Positions 34,096 to 45,800 of a DNA stretch of 64,000 nucleotides are shown here, piece by piece (position 1 is the stretch's first letter; each line of letters opens with the position of its first letter). Origin of the DNA: Oscheius onirici (taxonomy: Eukaryota > Nematoda > Chromadorea > Rhabditida > Rhabditidae); NCBI GenBank assembly GCA_932521025.1, contig OW051469.1:8072398-8136397 (forward strand), written 5' to 3'. A program made the translations under genes and the position numbers. The notes beneath the pieces were generated by a model. That model saw nothing but the letters and a program-made list of their open reading frames with translations, had not been told where the DNA came from and made no database searches.

Positions 34096-34754
34096 TCAAA
34101 AAGCTGACTGGGGACGAAACTCTATCCATTTCTTCAGGCTGGGAATATTGCGAACCAGATTCTTGTGGTCTCGGAGAGCTGGAAAGTCGTCCAAAATCTT
34201 CTTGTCAAACTCATCGAACCCAGCGATAAACTCAGAGATCAGAAGATCAACATAGGTCAAGCTACTGCCCACAAAGTAGCCAGAGCCACTGTTCTTGATA
34301 GCGTTAACGTAGAAGGGAAAGTGTTTCTTGGTTGCCGGGAGAAAGACGTCCTGCTTGAGTTTTTCGAGATTTCCACCTCTTCCAGTGTACGCGATCCAAA
34401 AGCTACGAGTTTCTGTTTGGAAGTCTTTCCACTGATCAGCTAGAGAGTCCACTTGAGCTTCTTCCCAGGGGCTTTTGCCGGCAAGACCTAAAAAGTGGAT
34501 AAAGAGAGAGACAAAGAGACAGATTCACCAAACTTCCTTGCCAAATATCTTGCGATTGAGTGTGATTGAGCCAGCATTTTGCCATCTTCTTCAAGGACTG
34601 GCAGCTGTCCATAAGGCATCTTCTTCTGCCATTCCGACCATTTCTCCCTAGGAATTCGGACATCTTCGTACTTTTGCCCAGTTACAGCAAAAATCTGCCG
34701 AGCAATTTCTCCCCGTGCACGAATAGGAAAATAGTAGAGAGTATAGTTGACCAT
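34096..34754 (-). CDS. Sigma-class glutathione S-transferase, 205 aa
   Basis: Two exons (34529-34754 and 34096-34487) joined at phase 1 give 205 aa, the standard length of nematode sigma GSTs. The N-terminal thioredoxin-like domain starts YTLYYFPIRARGEIARQIF, containing the catalytic Tyr and the 'RGxxE' pattern. GQLPVLEEDG provides the cis-Pro, and QSHSIARYLA the glutathione-binding Ser. The all-helical C-terminal domain contains YFVGSSLTYVDLLISEF, with the N-capping Ser/Thr and conserved Asp. The enzyme conjugates glutathione to electrophiles or lipid peroxidation products in the cytosol. It lies tail to tail with the second P-gp (stops 149 bp apart). Confidence 0.95.
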
Positions 34755-34918
34755 GGCAAAAAAGAACAGCAGGGGTTGTTTACTGCGCCGAGGACCGTCG
34801 ATAAGAGAGAGCGCGAATTTTTGCTGACAAATGGAAATTCTGTTGATAAGAGTTCAGAGATTACACATAAATACTGATAAGAGTTCAAAGACCACACATA
34901 AACATTCACGTGAACTAT

Positions 34919-37630
34919 TTATTGCAACATAAAGTCAAATTCAGCTGAGGCAAGTTCGATTCCATTCTTGGCCGCGTACTTCTTCACAATCATAGCGACT
35001 CTATCGGCGTCGGCTTGTTCGCATCGCTCCAGAACACGACACAAAATCGACATTTGTTGTACCACACTGGAAATTAGGATTTTGGGAAAAACAGACCATG
35101 AAACCCACTTCGGCTTCTTTCTCCTCACAAAATCAGAGAAAAGTCCTGAGGCACTGCACATGAGACCCTGATGGTAATCTGGACTGGGATCCATTCGACT
35201 CAGACTGTCATACGCCAGTCCAGAGTAAAAATATGCTTTTGCCTGAAATTGTTCTAAACAGTTTGAGAAGAATATATTACCCGAAATCCATCATTCGCGA
35301 GAATTCTCGTGATTGTAAAAGCAATTTGCGGCTCCGGCGTCTGCTTGATCATATCCCAGACCACTTCTGGTTTTCCATTTCGGATTACTGTAGCTTCTAT
35401 TGAGATTGGGTTTGAGAGTCGAACTCACAGCACTTGGCCAGATGATACTTGAAGATGGGGAGATTTCTTTCCGGACTTTTCTGACCGATAGAAAAAAAAG
35501 CTTGTTCCGCCTCATCTGTTCGATTACAAGCCAAAAGACATTGGGCGTAGTTGAACAAGAAAGTATTGTCATTAGCCATAAATTTCTGGAATTTTCCTTT
35601 GAGAATCAATGGTAATATTCTTACAGCGATTGACTCATAGTAGAAAAGAGCCTCATCGAAATGATCACTCAGAAACTGGTGAGCTGCCATGGCCTGACGG
35701 CCAGCGATGGTATCTGAACTAGAATTTGTTTGGAAAAGAAAAACAAGAGACCTGCTTCCAGACTGGACTCTCCTACCATCTTGAAGAAGCTGTTGGCCAC
35801 GTCAAGGTGCTCCTTCTGAAAGGAAAGGTCTACTGTCTCTACTGCCTTTGCTTACTAACCGAATCATTGAGCACACCGCTCATTGCGTAAGCAATCGCCT
35901 TCACTAAGAACTCCATCGGCTTGACTGGCGTCAACTCCTCGGCGATTCGAAAAGCTCCTTCCACATTTCCTGAATACTCCATTTTATTGATCTCACCCAA
36001 ACCTACTCTGCTTCACGTAGTAAATGATCATGTTCAGTCGAGCTTCTGGAACCTGATCCAGTATTGATGGCAAGTTCTGAAGAGCTCCATCACCATCTCG
36101 GAAAACCACGCTGTTGTGACGGACGATTGCTCGAATTGAGGGGTACAGGGAAGCTTTTGGAATTTTCTCCAGGTCGATAGACGGACTTTTGTTTCCCTGA
36201 TAGGTTCTGTACGTGATCGCGTAGGTCAAGTTAAGAGCAGCTGGACTATCCGGATAGTTTTTCAAATAAGCGCCGATCATTTTCTGAGCCACATCGTAGT
36301 ATTCCATCTGATAGTAGCACATGGCGATGTAGACGTTCAGAGCCATCATGTTTCTGAAAGCGATTGGCTGATAGCATAAAGTAAAGAAGACTACAAGTGT
36401 TTCTCCAGTATCGAACTGTAGATTTTGCTGGCTTCGTTGTAGTGCAGACGCATGAAATGCATAGAGGCTAAGGAGAGCTGGTCTTCGAGAACATCGGTCT
36501 GAAAAAAGGATGAACCTGATACAGAGAAATATATTTACCTTCAACTGCTGATGATGAATCATCAGCTTTTTCTCATCATCCAATTTATGGGCGACGTGGA
36601 AAAGAAGTCTGTTTTGGAGTGTGCTTTTTGGTCCTGAAGTCTTTTGTTAGGTCATGGATGGTACATTTTTGAAATTATCCACTTTAAATTGCTCTCGCGT
36701 CTCTGTGTGTGTCTGAAGCTCTAATTGAGGATAAGGAGGGGAGCTTTGTGCGCAAATTTGTTTTTAACAAGTCGCGACAGGAAAAGCAAGTGTGTTAAGG
36801 GTTCTTATGACTGATAGTTTCTTTGGAGGGTCAGGGAGAGTGACTGGAGCAGAGTGACAAGGGGAGAAGGGACAGTAGGACTGAGACTCACTAAAGCTAG
36901 GAACGGGCCGGGCGATCCGTTCAGGTCCTACATTTTGAAATTAGGCTTGGGAGGGAGCTTTCGGTAGTTTCTTTGGAGGGTCAGGAGGAGTGACTGCAGG
37001 GGAGTAACAAAGGAGGAATGAAAGGGAAAAAACGACTAGGGCTCCGTGACAGCGAAGTCATGAACTTCTACTTTTAGCCCTGGAAGGGCGTTGCCAACCT
37101 TGTTATACATATTTTTCTAGAATAATGCTTTCAAACTCTTAAATTCCGAATCAAAATCATCAAGCCTCACCCTTCTCTCCGTGGTCCCTTGCATCATTGA
37201 AGTTTCCCAGATAGAAGTGACAACATCCAAGATAGGTTTCAACTTCGGGCGGACATTCTTCCATGTTCAGCATGTTTTCGTAGATCTAGAATTTTGTGGC
37301 ATGAAAAACTCTGTCTCGCTTACATTTGTAGCATTCTGATAATCACCGGCACGGAAGTAGCAATGACCCAGCCACATTCTCGTCGTGATGTTCATCCGGT
37401 CTCCCTTCATTTTGAACTAAATTGACCGAACTCATTAACGTTTTCCTTTTCAAAAAACCTCGAGTAATGAAATAGCTCCAGCGTAGTCTCTCTTCAAGAG
37501 AAATTCGTCCAGTTCAGGCATTTTGGGTTGTCTGGTTGGACGAACCTCTTGCCCAGCATTTTGCTTTTTCGACAGAAGACGTGAAAATATCTACAAAGGT
37601 TTAAATTGTTAGCTTACTGCAGCCTACCAT
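34919..37630 (-). CDS. dyf-13: IFT56 / TTC26 (DYF-13) intraflagellar transport TPR protein
   Basis: The first exon is only the ATG plus boundary (37628-37630). The next exon encodes LLSKKQNAGQEVRPTRQPK and PELDEFLLKRDYAGAISLLE, matching the IFT56 N-terminus. Conserved blocks follow in order: WLGHCYFRAGDYQNA, LQNRLLFHVAHKLDDEKKL, MALNVYIAMCYYQMEYYDVAQ, RHNSVVFRDGDGALQ with PEARLNMIIYYVKQ, then GRQAMAAHQFLS and FLFNYAQCLLA. The protein is a chain of TPR-like helices and an IFT-B subunit that helps load motility cargo in sensory cilia. The AATAAA overlaps the stop codon on the minus strand. One intron of about 0.5 kb (36.64-37.17 kb) contains a local duplication. The assignment rests on co-linear match to vertebrate TTC26 over the whole length. 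Confidence 0.93.
36815..37020. repeat. Local direct duplication inside a dyf-13 intron
   Basis: A unit beginning TAGTTTCTTTGGAGGGTCAGG occurs at 36815 and again at 36965, about 150 bp apart. Similarity continues for ~55 bp into AGAGTGACTG...AGTGACAA. Between the copies is AACGGGCCGGGC, which resembles one end of the GC-rich MITE at 2.0 kb. Confidence 0.5.
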
Positions 37631-37750
37631 AGTGCTGATTGTGGTTAAGAGGTTAAGCAGGGATCAGGCGCGACTCAAATGTTACACCCAGGCGGCATTG
37701 TCATGGCAACGCGTTATTTGTTGCTAATTTGGAAATAAATAAAAATACTT

Positions 37751-38080
37751 CGTTTGATCTATGGTTTGTTCAAAAAGTCGACGACATACAGGAACCCATT
37801 TGATTTCTCATTTGACCAACAATATTGGCACGCTTTCAAACTGGGGGTTTTCAATTCGAGAAATATGACTTTGTTTTACTTTACTTTACTACATGTATGG
37901 CTGCCGTAGGATGCTGGTATAAAATAAAATGATAAAAAAAAAACAGAAAAACAACGTTTCGGTGAGAACTGCAGAAAGATTTTTAATAACTTTGAAAGCG
38001 CGCCAAAATTGGGGGTCTCGAACAGAATCAAACGGGTTACTGTATGTCGTCGACTTTTTGAACAAACCATAGATCAAACG
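37751..38080. mobile_element. Foldback element (330 bp) with perfect 40-bp terminal inverted repeats
   Basis: Bases 37751-37790 (starting CGTTTGATCTATGGTTTG) are the exact reverse complement of 38041-38080. Inner arms also match imperfectly (for example GGCACGCTTTCAAA against the reverse complement of TTTGAAAGCGCGCC), so the whole element can fold back. No target duplication was identified, so the superfamily is open. It lies between the start of dyf-13 (37630, minus) and the MATH gene (38832, plus), in their shared upstream region. Confidence 0.75.
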
Positions 38081-38831
38081 ACAGATCACGTCACTGTTTA
38101 TAAAATAATTTCCGGTGTCGGTGTCTATAAAAGACCGTTTCAGTCTACACTAGCAGACTAGCTCTCTTTCCCTTTTGATGATTAGGTTTTCAGAAAACAG
38201 AGTTTGTTCAATTTCGATACTTGTGGGAGTTTCGTCGAACGATTTCGTGAGTACACGCCAAAATTGCGCATCTGTACCAACTTGGCCGCGCTGCCTCGTT
38301 TCTACTTTTTCAGATTCCGATTCCTAATGATTGCTTACCTCTGTGACGAGTACGTTATTACAAACATGGATTTATCGGCACCAATGAGCAAAATTTAGGA
38401 CGATGCATTTTCTTTTTGTTCGATTTTTTCTCAAAAACAATCCTATTCAAAGTGAGCTTAATTGTAGTTTTCTGAAAACATCTCCAATATTTGCTTTTAT
38501 CTTTGAAGCTTGGGCTCCATCTTTTTCCCAGATTGTATGTAATATAGACCCTCTGCAAATTGTGCTGGCGCCAGATTTGAACAATAGAGTTCCACACACT
38601 CCGCTCGACCCTGCCCGATCCTATCGATTTGGACCGTTTATGACACTCTGTCTCTCCCCTCCGTTGCCTAGACAGCCATCTCTTTATTTCTCTTCCTCTC
38701 TGTTTTACCCGGATCGATGCTTTGCTCATTTTCATCCCGCCTCCACTCTTAGCGTTCGATTTTCTTCCCTCTCCTTCTCGTAATTATTCGTATCCGTTAC
38801 AGAGTAGCTACTTGGTCTAGACATCACCGTC

Positions 38832-39951
38832 ATGTGCAGGCCCGGCTATGGACCGAGGTAAATATTTTTCGTTTAATTTTCTCTGAAAGAAATTTGAACA
38901 TGGCGCTTTTCACTATAAAACCGAACGTTTTTATGCATTTCCTTATTATTTTAAAGTTTGACGAATGAAAATTTTGTGAACGAACCTATATTTTTATTAA
39001 CAGAATATTCACGACGATGGACACTGCTTGTCAGACGAATGTAACAATGACGTACCACATCGATTTCATATCCAACAATGAACCCTGCTGCTCTTTAGGT
39101 TAGTCATTTTGTGTTTATAAAAATTTTAAACTTTCAGATCTCGAAGAAAGTGTCCTGGCTATCGATATTGACCGCTTTTCGGAGCTGGACAAGGAAGTCG
39201 TCTCGCTGCCTTTCCGTGCTCGAGATGTGGACTGGTATGTTTCTATTAATTTTCTGAATTGGCAAAATAGAACAAGTATAAAAAATTACAAGACGTTTGA
39301 CACATTGGAACTGCATGAAAAAATTTTCAGGAAGCTAAAAGTACAGCCTCGCGAGCACCTGACCCGTATCAACAAAACGTCCCGTTGCCTTGGCGTATTT
39401 CTCCAGTGCTGCCCAGATGAAGAAACTCCATCGTATGTTTTTCCAATCCTTTTTTTCTTACCCTCATTTTCGTAGGAATTGGACTTGCAAAGCCGACTTT
39501 GAGCTGATTATGGTCTCCAAGAAGGAAGGTGTCGAGGACTACGTTCGTGCCATCAGCCACACGTTCAACAAGGATGAAGATGACTGGGGTTACTCGGCTT
39601 TTCTTATGATGAAGGTAATTTATTTTCTGTTTTTTTTTGTGTTAGCGTCACATAAATCATGCAAAGCGGATCAAACTGTAGAAGTTTTATGTGTGGGAAA
39701 GAGATAGCGCGCTAGTATTTTTCAGCGAGAGCGCAAAATCTCTACCATAAAAATTGCTAGATCGCAAAAATAAGAAATGTCTAGATTCATTCTATTGATT
39801 TGTATCAACTAAAACTTTCAGGACATTTGCAACCCCGCCTGCGGCTACATCGACAACGACACGGTTACAATTGAAGTTACGGTTCGATCCAGTGCTCTCA
39901 GGTAAATTCATAAATCTTTTTTTTTCGAAATTCAACATTTTCAGATATTGA
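38832..39951 (+). CDS. MATH (meprin/TRAF-C homology) domain protein, 181 aa
   Basis: Seven exons (38832-38857, 39004-39098, 39138-39234, 39331-39432, 39476-39614, 39822-39901 and 39945-39951) keep phase and give 181 aa. The C-terminal ~110 residues match the TRAF-C/MATH beta sandwich: VDWKLKVQP, LGVFLQCCPDE, WTCKADFELIMVSK, HTFNKDEDDWGYSAF, then DTVTIEVTV. The N-terminal 60 residues appear to contain an earlier set of strands with Cys residues (DTACQTNVTMTYHIDFIS). No BTB domain is seen, so this is MATH-only, a class greatly expanded in nematodes and thought to serve as substrate adaptors or in innate immunity. There is no signal peptide. AATAAA is at 40122, convergent with the lectin gene. 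Confidence 0.87.
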
Positions 39952-40121
39952 ACGGTTTCTCAAGACACACGCGTCATAATTCTTTTTTTTCCGGTTCTCT
40001 CAAGCATTCCCAACGGCATTTTCCTTCTCCGATCTGATCGGTATTTGTATGCATTATTTTTAACTAATGGTGAGTACCAACCGGTACAACTATTTTCTAT
40101 TGCATTGTGGTTTTTTTTGTG

Positions 40122-40127
40122 AATAAA
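40122..40127 (+). terminator. Poly(A) signal of the MATH gene
   Basis: AATAAA lies 171 bp after the stop and 97 bp before the end of the convergent lectin gene, whose own AATAAA is on the minus strand at 40196-40201. Confidence 0.65.
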
Positions 40128-40218
40128 TGCAAGTCCAAGATCATATTCCATCCACTATGCTGCGATTATTCCCAGTTTTCAACACGATATTAAAGTTTAT
40201 TGAACAGAGCGAAAGATT

Positions 40219-41822
40219 TCAGCGATATCTTGAGCAGACCTTGTTCAGGAGAATAGACATGTGTTCTGCTCTCAGGTCGCAAGCTTCCTTCTTAAAGTCA
40301 AAGTAGTCCTCACGAGGATTTTCTAGCAGCTGCTTTAGGTACGAGGACATCTTTCTCAGCTCTTTACCGTAACCCAGAGCGACGAGCTCGGCTCCGTTTG
40401 CCTTTAGCTGAAACAGAAATTTTTAGAGTCTTCAACATGATTTGCCTTGTTAACAGCTTCCAATGTCCTGGGCATTGCTTCCTCTTGAGGCAGTTCACCT
40501 TCAACATAGGGCATACCGTCGGTGATCAAGACGGCCATCTGACTGTTGCTACGATCGGACTAAACATTTAACATTTAAAAATATACTTTCTAGAGGCACC
40601 TTGAACATCTCAGCGGCAGCTTCCAGAGCAGCAGGAGTGTTGGTATAACCGTCGTCGTATTTGAAAGGCGAAACTCTGATAAAATCAGCCGTCATCCATC
40701 TATTCGGAAGCCATTTAGAGTAGGTCACATTGGTAGAGAATTTGACGAATCCAACTCGGACACTGTTATCCAGCGCTTCGGCTCCTGTTTGAAGGAACTC
40801 GACCATCTAAAAAATGTCTTTTTGCCTATTTTTCTTTTACATATTTCCAGTTTGCAGTTCCGATCGAAGCAGACGAATCGACAATGAAGATGATGGACAG
40901 GAAGGGACGGTTTGATATTCCAGCACATGGCTTACGCAGAATACATCTTTGGCTCTAAACTGTGCTTACTCCAATTTTTGATTAATCTCACCTGTCTGTT
41001 CTCTCCTCTACGTCCTACTTGGCTCTCTGTGTTAACGCTGAAAGTCTAAAATTACTTGCAAGCAGAACTCTCACATGTAACCACTTCTGCAACGGCATTC
41101 TCCAGATACAAAGTCAGAATCGGTTGTGCACTTCTTGCAGGTGAAATGCTTGTATCCTACTGCTTTAAAGTCTGGGTTGCTTGCACTCCAGTCACCGTCA
41201 CAGTAGGCATCATAGACGCAGGGGTTGTTCAGTTGCATCTGAAGACGTTCTAACAGTTTCGTAATTTGCTCATTCATATTCACAGAGAAGCAGGCGGGAA
41301 AAGTATTTGCCAATTCCTTCTGGTTAGTTTGAACTTACAATTGCACAATCTTCTTTCTTCGGCGCCTGAACATTGGTAGGTTCTCCAGGACACCAGTTCA
41401 TCCAGGTAGAGTTGGATCTGTTCCATGTGAAGCTGAACGAACCTCTGGTTCCACCGACTAGAAGGTAGTCGGGGTAATTCCAAGGTGGACTAGGGGATCG
41501 AAGAGTCTCGTCAGCAGAAAAACTAGTCATGGCATCTACTCTCGAATCCCAGGATCCGGGTCTGATTGAAAGCTCTAAGAAAGTTTTATACTATTTTTCA
41601 AGAAAAGACCCAACCTACGACGAAATCCCTTTCTTCTGGTGACTCGACCGACGTTACCCAAGCATTATTTTCGGCACATTGGGACGAGGCTTGCGAGTAG
41701 ACGACTCGATGATTAGGAATGATATGCTTGTAGCAGTGGCCATTGAATTGCGACCAGCCTGGATCACATTGTCCTAAGACCAAAGCCGGACCGAAGATGC
41801 TGATGAATAGAGCTGAGAGCAT
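40219..41822 (-). CDS. Secreted C-type lectin + von Willebrand factor A protein, with a frame problem in the lectin domain
   Basis: Exons in transcription order are 41615-41822, 41339-41574, 41075-41319, 40992-41037, 40841-40954, 40600-40806, 40446-40559 and 40219-40407. A signal peptide (MLSALFISIFGPALVLG) leads into a C-type lectin domain: CDPGWSQFNGHCYK, then WNRSNSTWMNWCPGEPTN and EDCAI. A Cys-rich linker follows. The VWA domain has a MIDAS motif (IVDSSASIG) and AVLITDGMPY, and ends before a Cys-containing tail. Two irregularities exist. Only 19 nt (41320-41338) separate the second and third exons, too short for a normal intron. The intron at 40408-40445 needs a GC donor, or else a GT donor 9 nt earlier. 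Nematode relatives of this type are often secreted from gut and respond to pathogens. Confidence 0.85.
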
Positions 41823-42865
41823 CGTCAGAGAATAAAGCTCAGCTCTCTTTATGAGTTTTTATACCATCTCGAACTACGTCGAGCTGGGAACAATCGTTAA
41901 AGGTAGATAGTTATAGCATTTGGCGCAGTACGAAATCGAACTTTGGTTTTTATGCTTTGGCTTTAGTTTTTGCTAGTTTGCAAAAATATGAATAAAAAAC
42001 TTTCTACCTCTGAAAAATGTTCGTGATTGAAACAGAGAAATTACATTTTTGTAGGTTTATTCTTTGTCTGGATGTTCATATTTAACAATACGTGTATTCT
42101 TAGATTGCTTTTGGTCAGAACCGGACGCAAACCGGCTTTTTGGAAACAATCATTACTGGGATGGAAGAAGAACGGAGGATGGACCGGGATGCAAAAGCTG
42201 AGTGAGAGAAGAAGGAGGTTAACACGTGTTAATGCTTAAATTATTGTAGTATGGAGGAGAGAGAAAATAAATTACCCAAAGGGATTTGTAAAACGGCTGC
42301 TGTACTGTGTACAGCTGAACATTAATGGAGGAAATGTAAAAATTGGAGTCCTACAAAACAACAAAGAGAAGAAAACACATTAGCCAGTGTTGGACACTGG
42401 TTCGGAGAATCGCTGCGAGAAAATTTTAAGCCTAGAAAATGGGGGAGAAGTGACCGCTTGGCGAACACTTTTTGGGAGCACACACCTCTAAAAAAAACTA
42501 GTAATTGGCACTTGGATGGGACCACCAGAGCGAAGATATCGACTTGTCCCGGTTCACTGTAACTCTTGCTATCAAGTTACTGAAAAACCGTAGACTAGTG
42601 GATTTCTCTGGTGTTCAACAAGGATTTGGTCACAAAGGGAAGAAGAAAGGGGATACATTTTCTACGCGAGTTACTGACCGAGAGAAATGCAAGAAGAAAA
42701 GGTGCGTGGAGAAAAAGGAGAGAGGCCCTCTGGGTCTCGGGAGTTAGACTCCCAGAAGAAATACAGGAACATACCCGGAAGGCCAGCGAAAGATCTGGAG
42801 GGTACCGGCTGCTTGTCGTTTGTGGTTAAAATGTGTTGAGGCTCAAACTACAAAAATTTGGAAGG
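41823..42865. other. Intergenic region between lectin and lin-29
   Basis: It should contain the lectin promoter and the lin-29 3'UTR. No further gene is supported; short frames at 42.0-42.8 kb lack splice or codon support. Confidence 0.5.
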
Positions 42866-45800
42866 CTAGTAGGCCGCCGGCGGCTTCATATGATTAATTA
42901 TTGACGGCGGGAAATGTTGCGGTGTCGAGACGACTGTTCCTCCGGCGGCGGAAACGGTAGCCGTGGCAGTGGCTCCTTGCTGGGTATAGCGCTGAATGTT
43001 TTCCAGCGGCGTGATCATGTTGAACCTGAAATCACTAAGATTACCAGGCAAATGAGCCACAGAAGTCAATTTCGTGACCAGCGCAAGAAACACAGCACTC
43101 TATTGGCATTTCTTTGTTCTGGGTTGGATTTGTCTCGACACAGGAGACAAAACTAATTCGTCACAGAGGTAAAGGAAAAAGCAGACAAAACGGATCTCCA
43201 GCTAACAATAATAGCACACTCACCCTGCAGGACGCTCCGGTTTGATGCTCTGAGGGAACTGGTCATAGAATCGGTTATTCCGGAAGTTGAGGAGGGAGAA
43301 GGCCGAGTTGGCGGCGTTGTAGGGTCCAGCCTGCGACTGACTGATCTGGGACATCATGGCCTGGTTTGCGAATTGGTCTGAAAAGATTTTTTTTTGCATT
43401 GGAACACTTTATTGTCTGGAAACTATTTTTCAAATTAAAATAAATCTAAAAAAACTCACTAATTGCAAACTGTTGAGCATCGTGAGCATTGTCGCCCATA
43501 GCTCCGGGCATTCCACTCCACAGATCGTTCATTGTCAACGGATCCGTCGGGAAGTCGGGCCGGAATCCGAGAGCTCCTCCACGCGTCCTGTCAGCATGTT
43601 TCGTCATGTGCTTCTGAAGATATGTGGCCTGAGTATAGGACTTTCCGCAGAAGGGGCAAATGTGCACCTAGAACAGAAGTCTCAAAAGATGAAATAAAGC
43701 ATACCTTCAAGTGTTTGGACTCTTTGTGCTTGGGAATATGCTCCAGAAGGCTCTGCTCGTCGGAGAAGCACTTGTAGCAGCTGTTGCACTTGAACGGCTT
43801 GTCGGTCTGATGACAGCGAGAGTGTGACTGGAGGTTACTCAGCTGACTGAAAGCCTTCTCGCAGCCCTGGTACTTGCACTGAAAATTAATTCGTTTGGGA
43901 ACGGCTATTGATGAAACTTTGCACTTCCTGTATGTGCAGCTGGACTAACTGTTCAGAAAAATAGCGACGTGCGGATCAAAAGAATAGTTTTTTAAAAACT
44001 CAAACAAAAAAACCGCTCACCTTGTACGGTTTTTCTCCAGTGTGTGTCCTGATATGCTGCTGGAGATGTGACAATTGCGTAAACTGGAAAAAAAAGAATT
44101 CACTTTCACCTCCCTCGTTGTTTCCCTTTCACCCCATGCGATCGGCAGTCATTTTTTAGACGCCCGAAAAAACCGGATCAGAGGCTGCCCCATAAAAAAT
44201 GACGCTCGAAAAAACAGCTGCTGCCGATTCGCAAATGATTGCCTCTCCCTACGCGCCAAGGGCACATTTTGAGAGTGAACCTCTATCTCTCTTTCGCCAC
44301 TACCGTCACTGCTAATAGCTGTCGCTGTGAGAGGTAACGGATACTGTAGTGGCGGGGGAGACAGAGAGAGACAAAGAAATGGCCTTTTTGACGCCCGACT
44401 TTTAGCCATTAGTTGGAGAGACAGGATGACAGGACCGGATTTGCGTTGAGAACAAGATTAACGAAATTTCTTTGGTGAATTTAATACTGGCAGTTACTTT
44501 AAACTGATTTCTCAAGTATCTCAATCTTAATCTTAATGCACTGTATAATTTAACTTTTTGAGTTTAGACCTATAGGGCATTGTTTTAACATTCTCTCTCC
44601 AAACATTTCTTAACATTGCGTTCTGCTCTTCAGAAATGAAGAATGTCCCCAGGAATAGCTGACAGGTCAAGGCAGTGCCAAAACTTTTAGATTCTGCTCT
44701 CAGTGTAGTTTCGTGTTCTCTCAAAAAAGTCCAGACGCCCTCTTGTGATTTCTATTGTATGTCCCGACACGTGAAGACGGTTTCCCCTTGTCCACAAAGG
44801 GGCCCCCGAAAAAAAGAGGCACGTCTCTTCCTCTCTCTGCCGACTTGTTCAAACAATCGTTATTTTTGTAATAATAATAGGAAAAAACCTTACCTTCTTG
44901 CCGCAGTACTGACAGGGTCCGAACGGTTTGATACCCAGATGGATCCTCATGTGTTGTGACAGATATGAGCTGTTCGCGAACGACTTTGCGCACTGAAAAA
45001 TAGATTTTTTTGTTTCCTATTCGTACTGTCTCGTTTAATCAAAATGACATTCAAATGTAGACTCATTTTTTACTGTGTTATGCAAAGTATAGCCGGTTAA
45101 AATAATCGGACAATCAAGGCTGGAAGAACCAAAACTTTGGTCAATGCGAACCCTGATTTTGATGATCACCAACGAGAGAATAAAAACAGTTAAAGAAACA
45201 AACCTGAGTGCACTTGTACGGCTTTGCCTCCCTCATCTGCATTTGCAGTTGGCCCACGTCGGGCTTCGTGTCGAACTGAAAAATAGCTTGGTCTTTTTTC
45301 TCACTAATAAAACAAAAGGGGAGCAATGTCAGAGACACTGACCCCCTTTTTCAGAACTTCCCCGACCCGGGTAATCAGTTCAAAAAATCTAGGACTACCG
45401 TAAACATAAGCGCACTCTTAAACGCTTTCTGAGAAAGATGAAGACCAGAACCAGAAAACTGACAGTTTTTTAATAGCAAGCAAGCAAAAAGGATCGATGT
45501 TCTCCGTTTCTTCAAGAGCTGTAACCAGTCATGATATCAGGTAAGACTATGTTTCATGCTTTGACAATTTCAGGAAGTTTCTGACTATTTAATACAGTTA
45601 CTGACGTTAATTTATACGACTGCAAAAACACAACTACAGCAAAATACCGACCGTTTTTGGTCGGATTTGAAGATTTTATAAACTCGATTAAATTACATTT
45701 TGTAAAATGACAGAAAACCAAATTGCAAACTGTAAAACGTTGGGTTGACTAGTCTAGTCGATACTCCAAAAGCCGTGGCTCATCTTCTACTATTTAAAAT

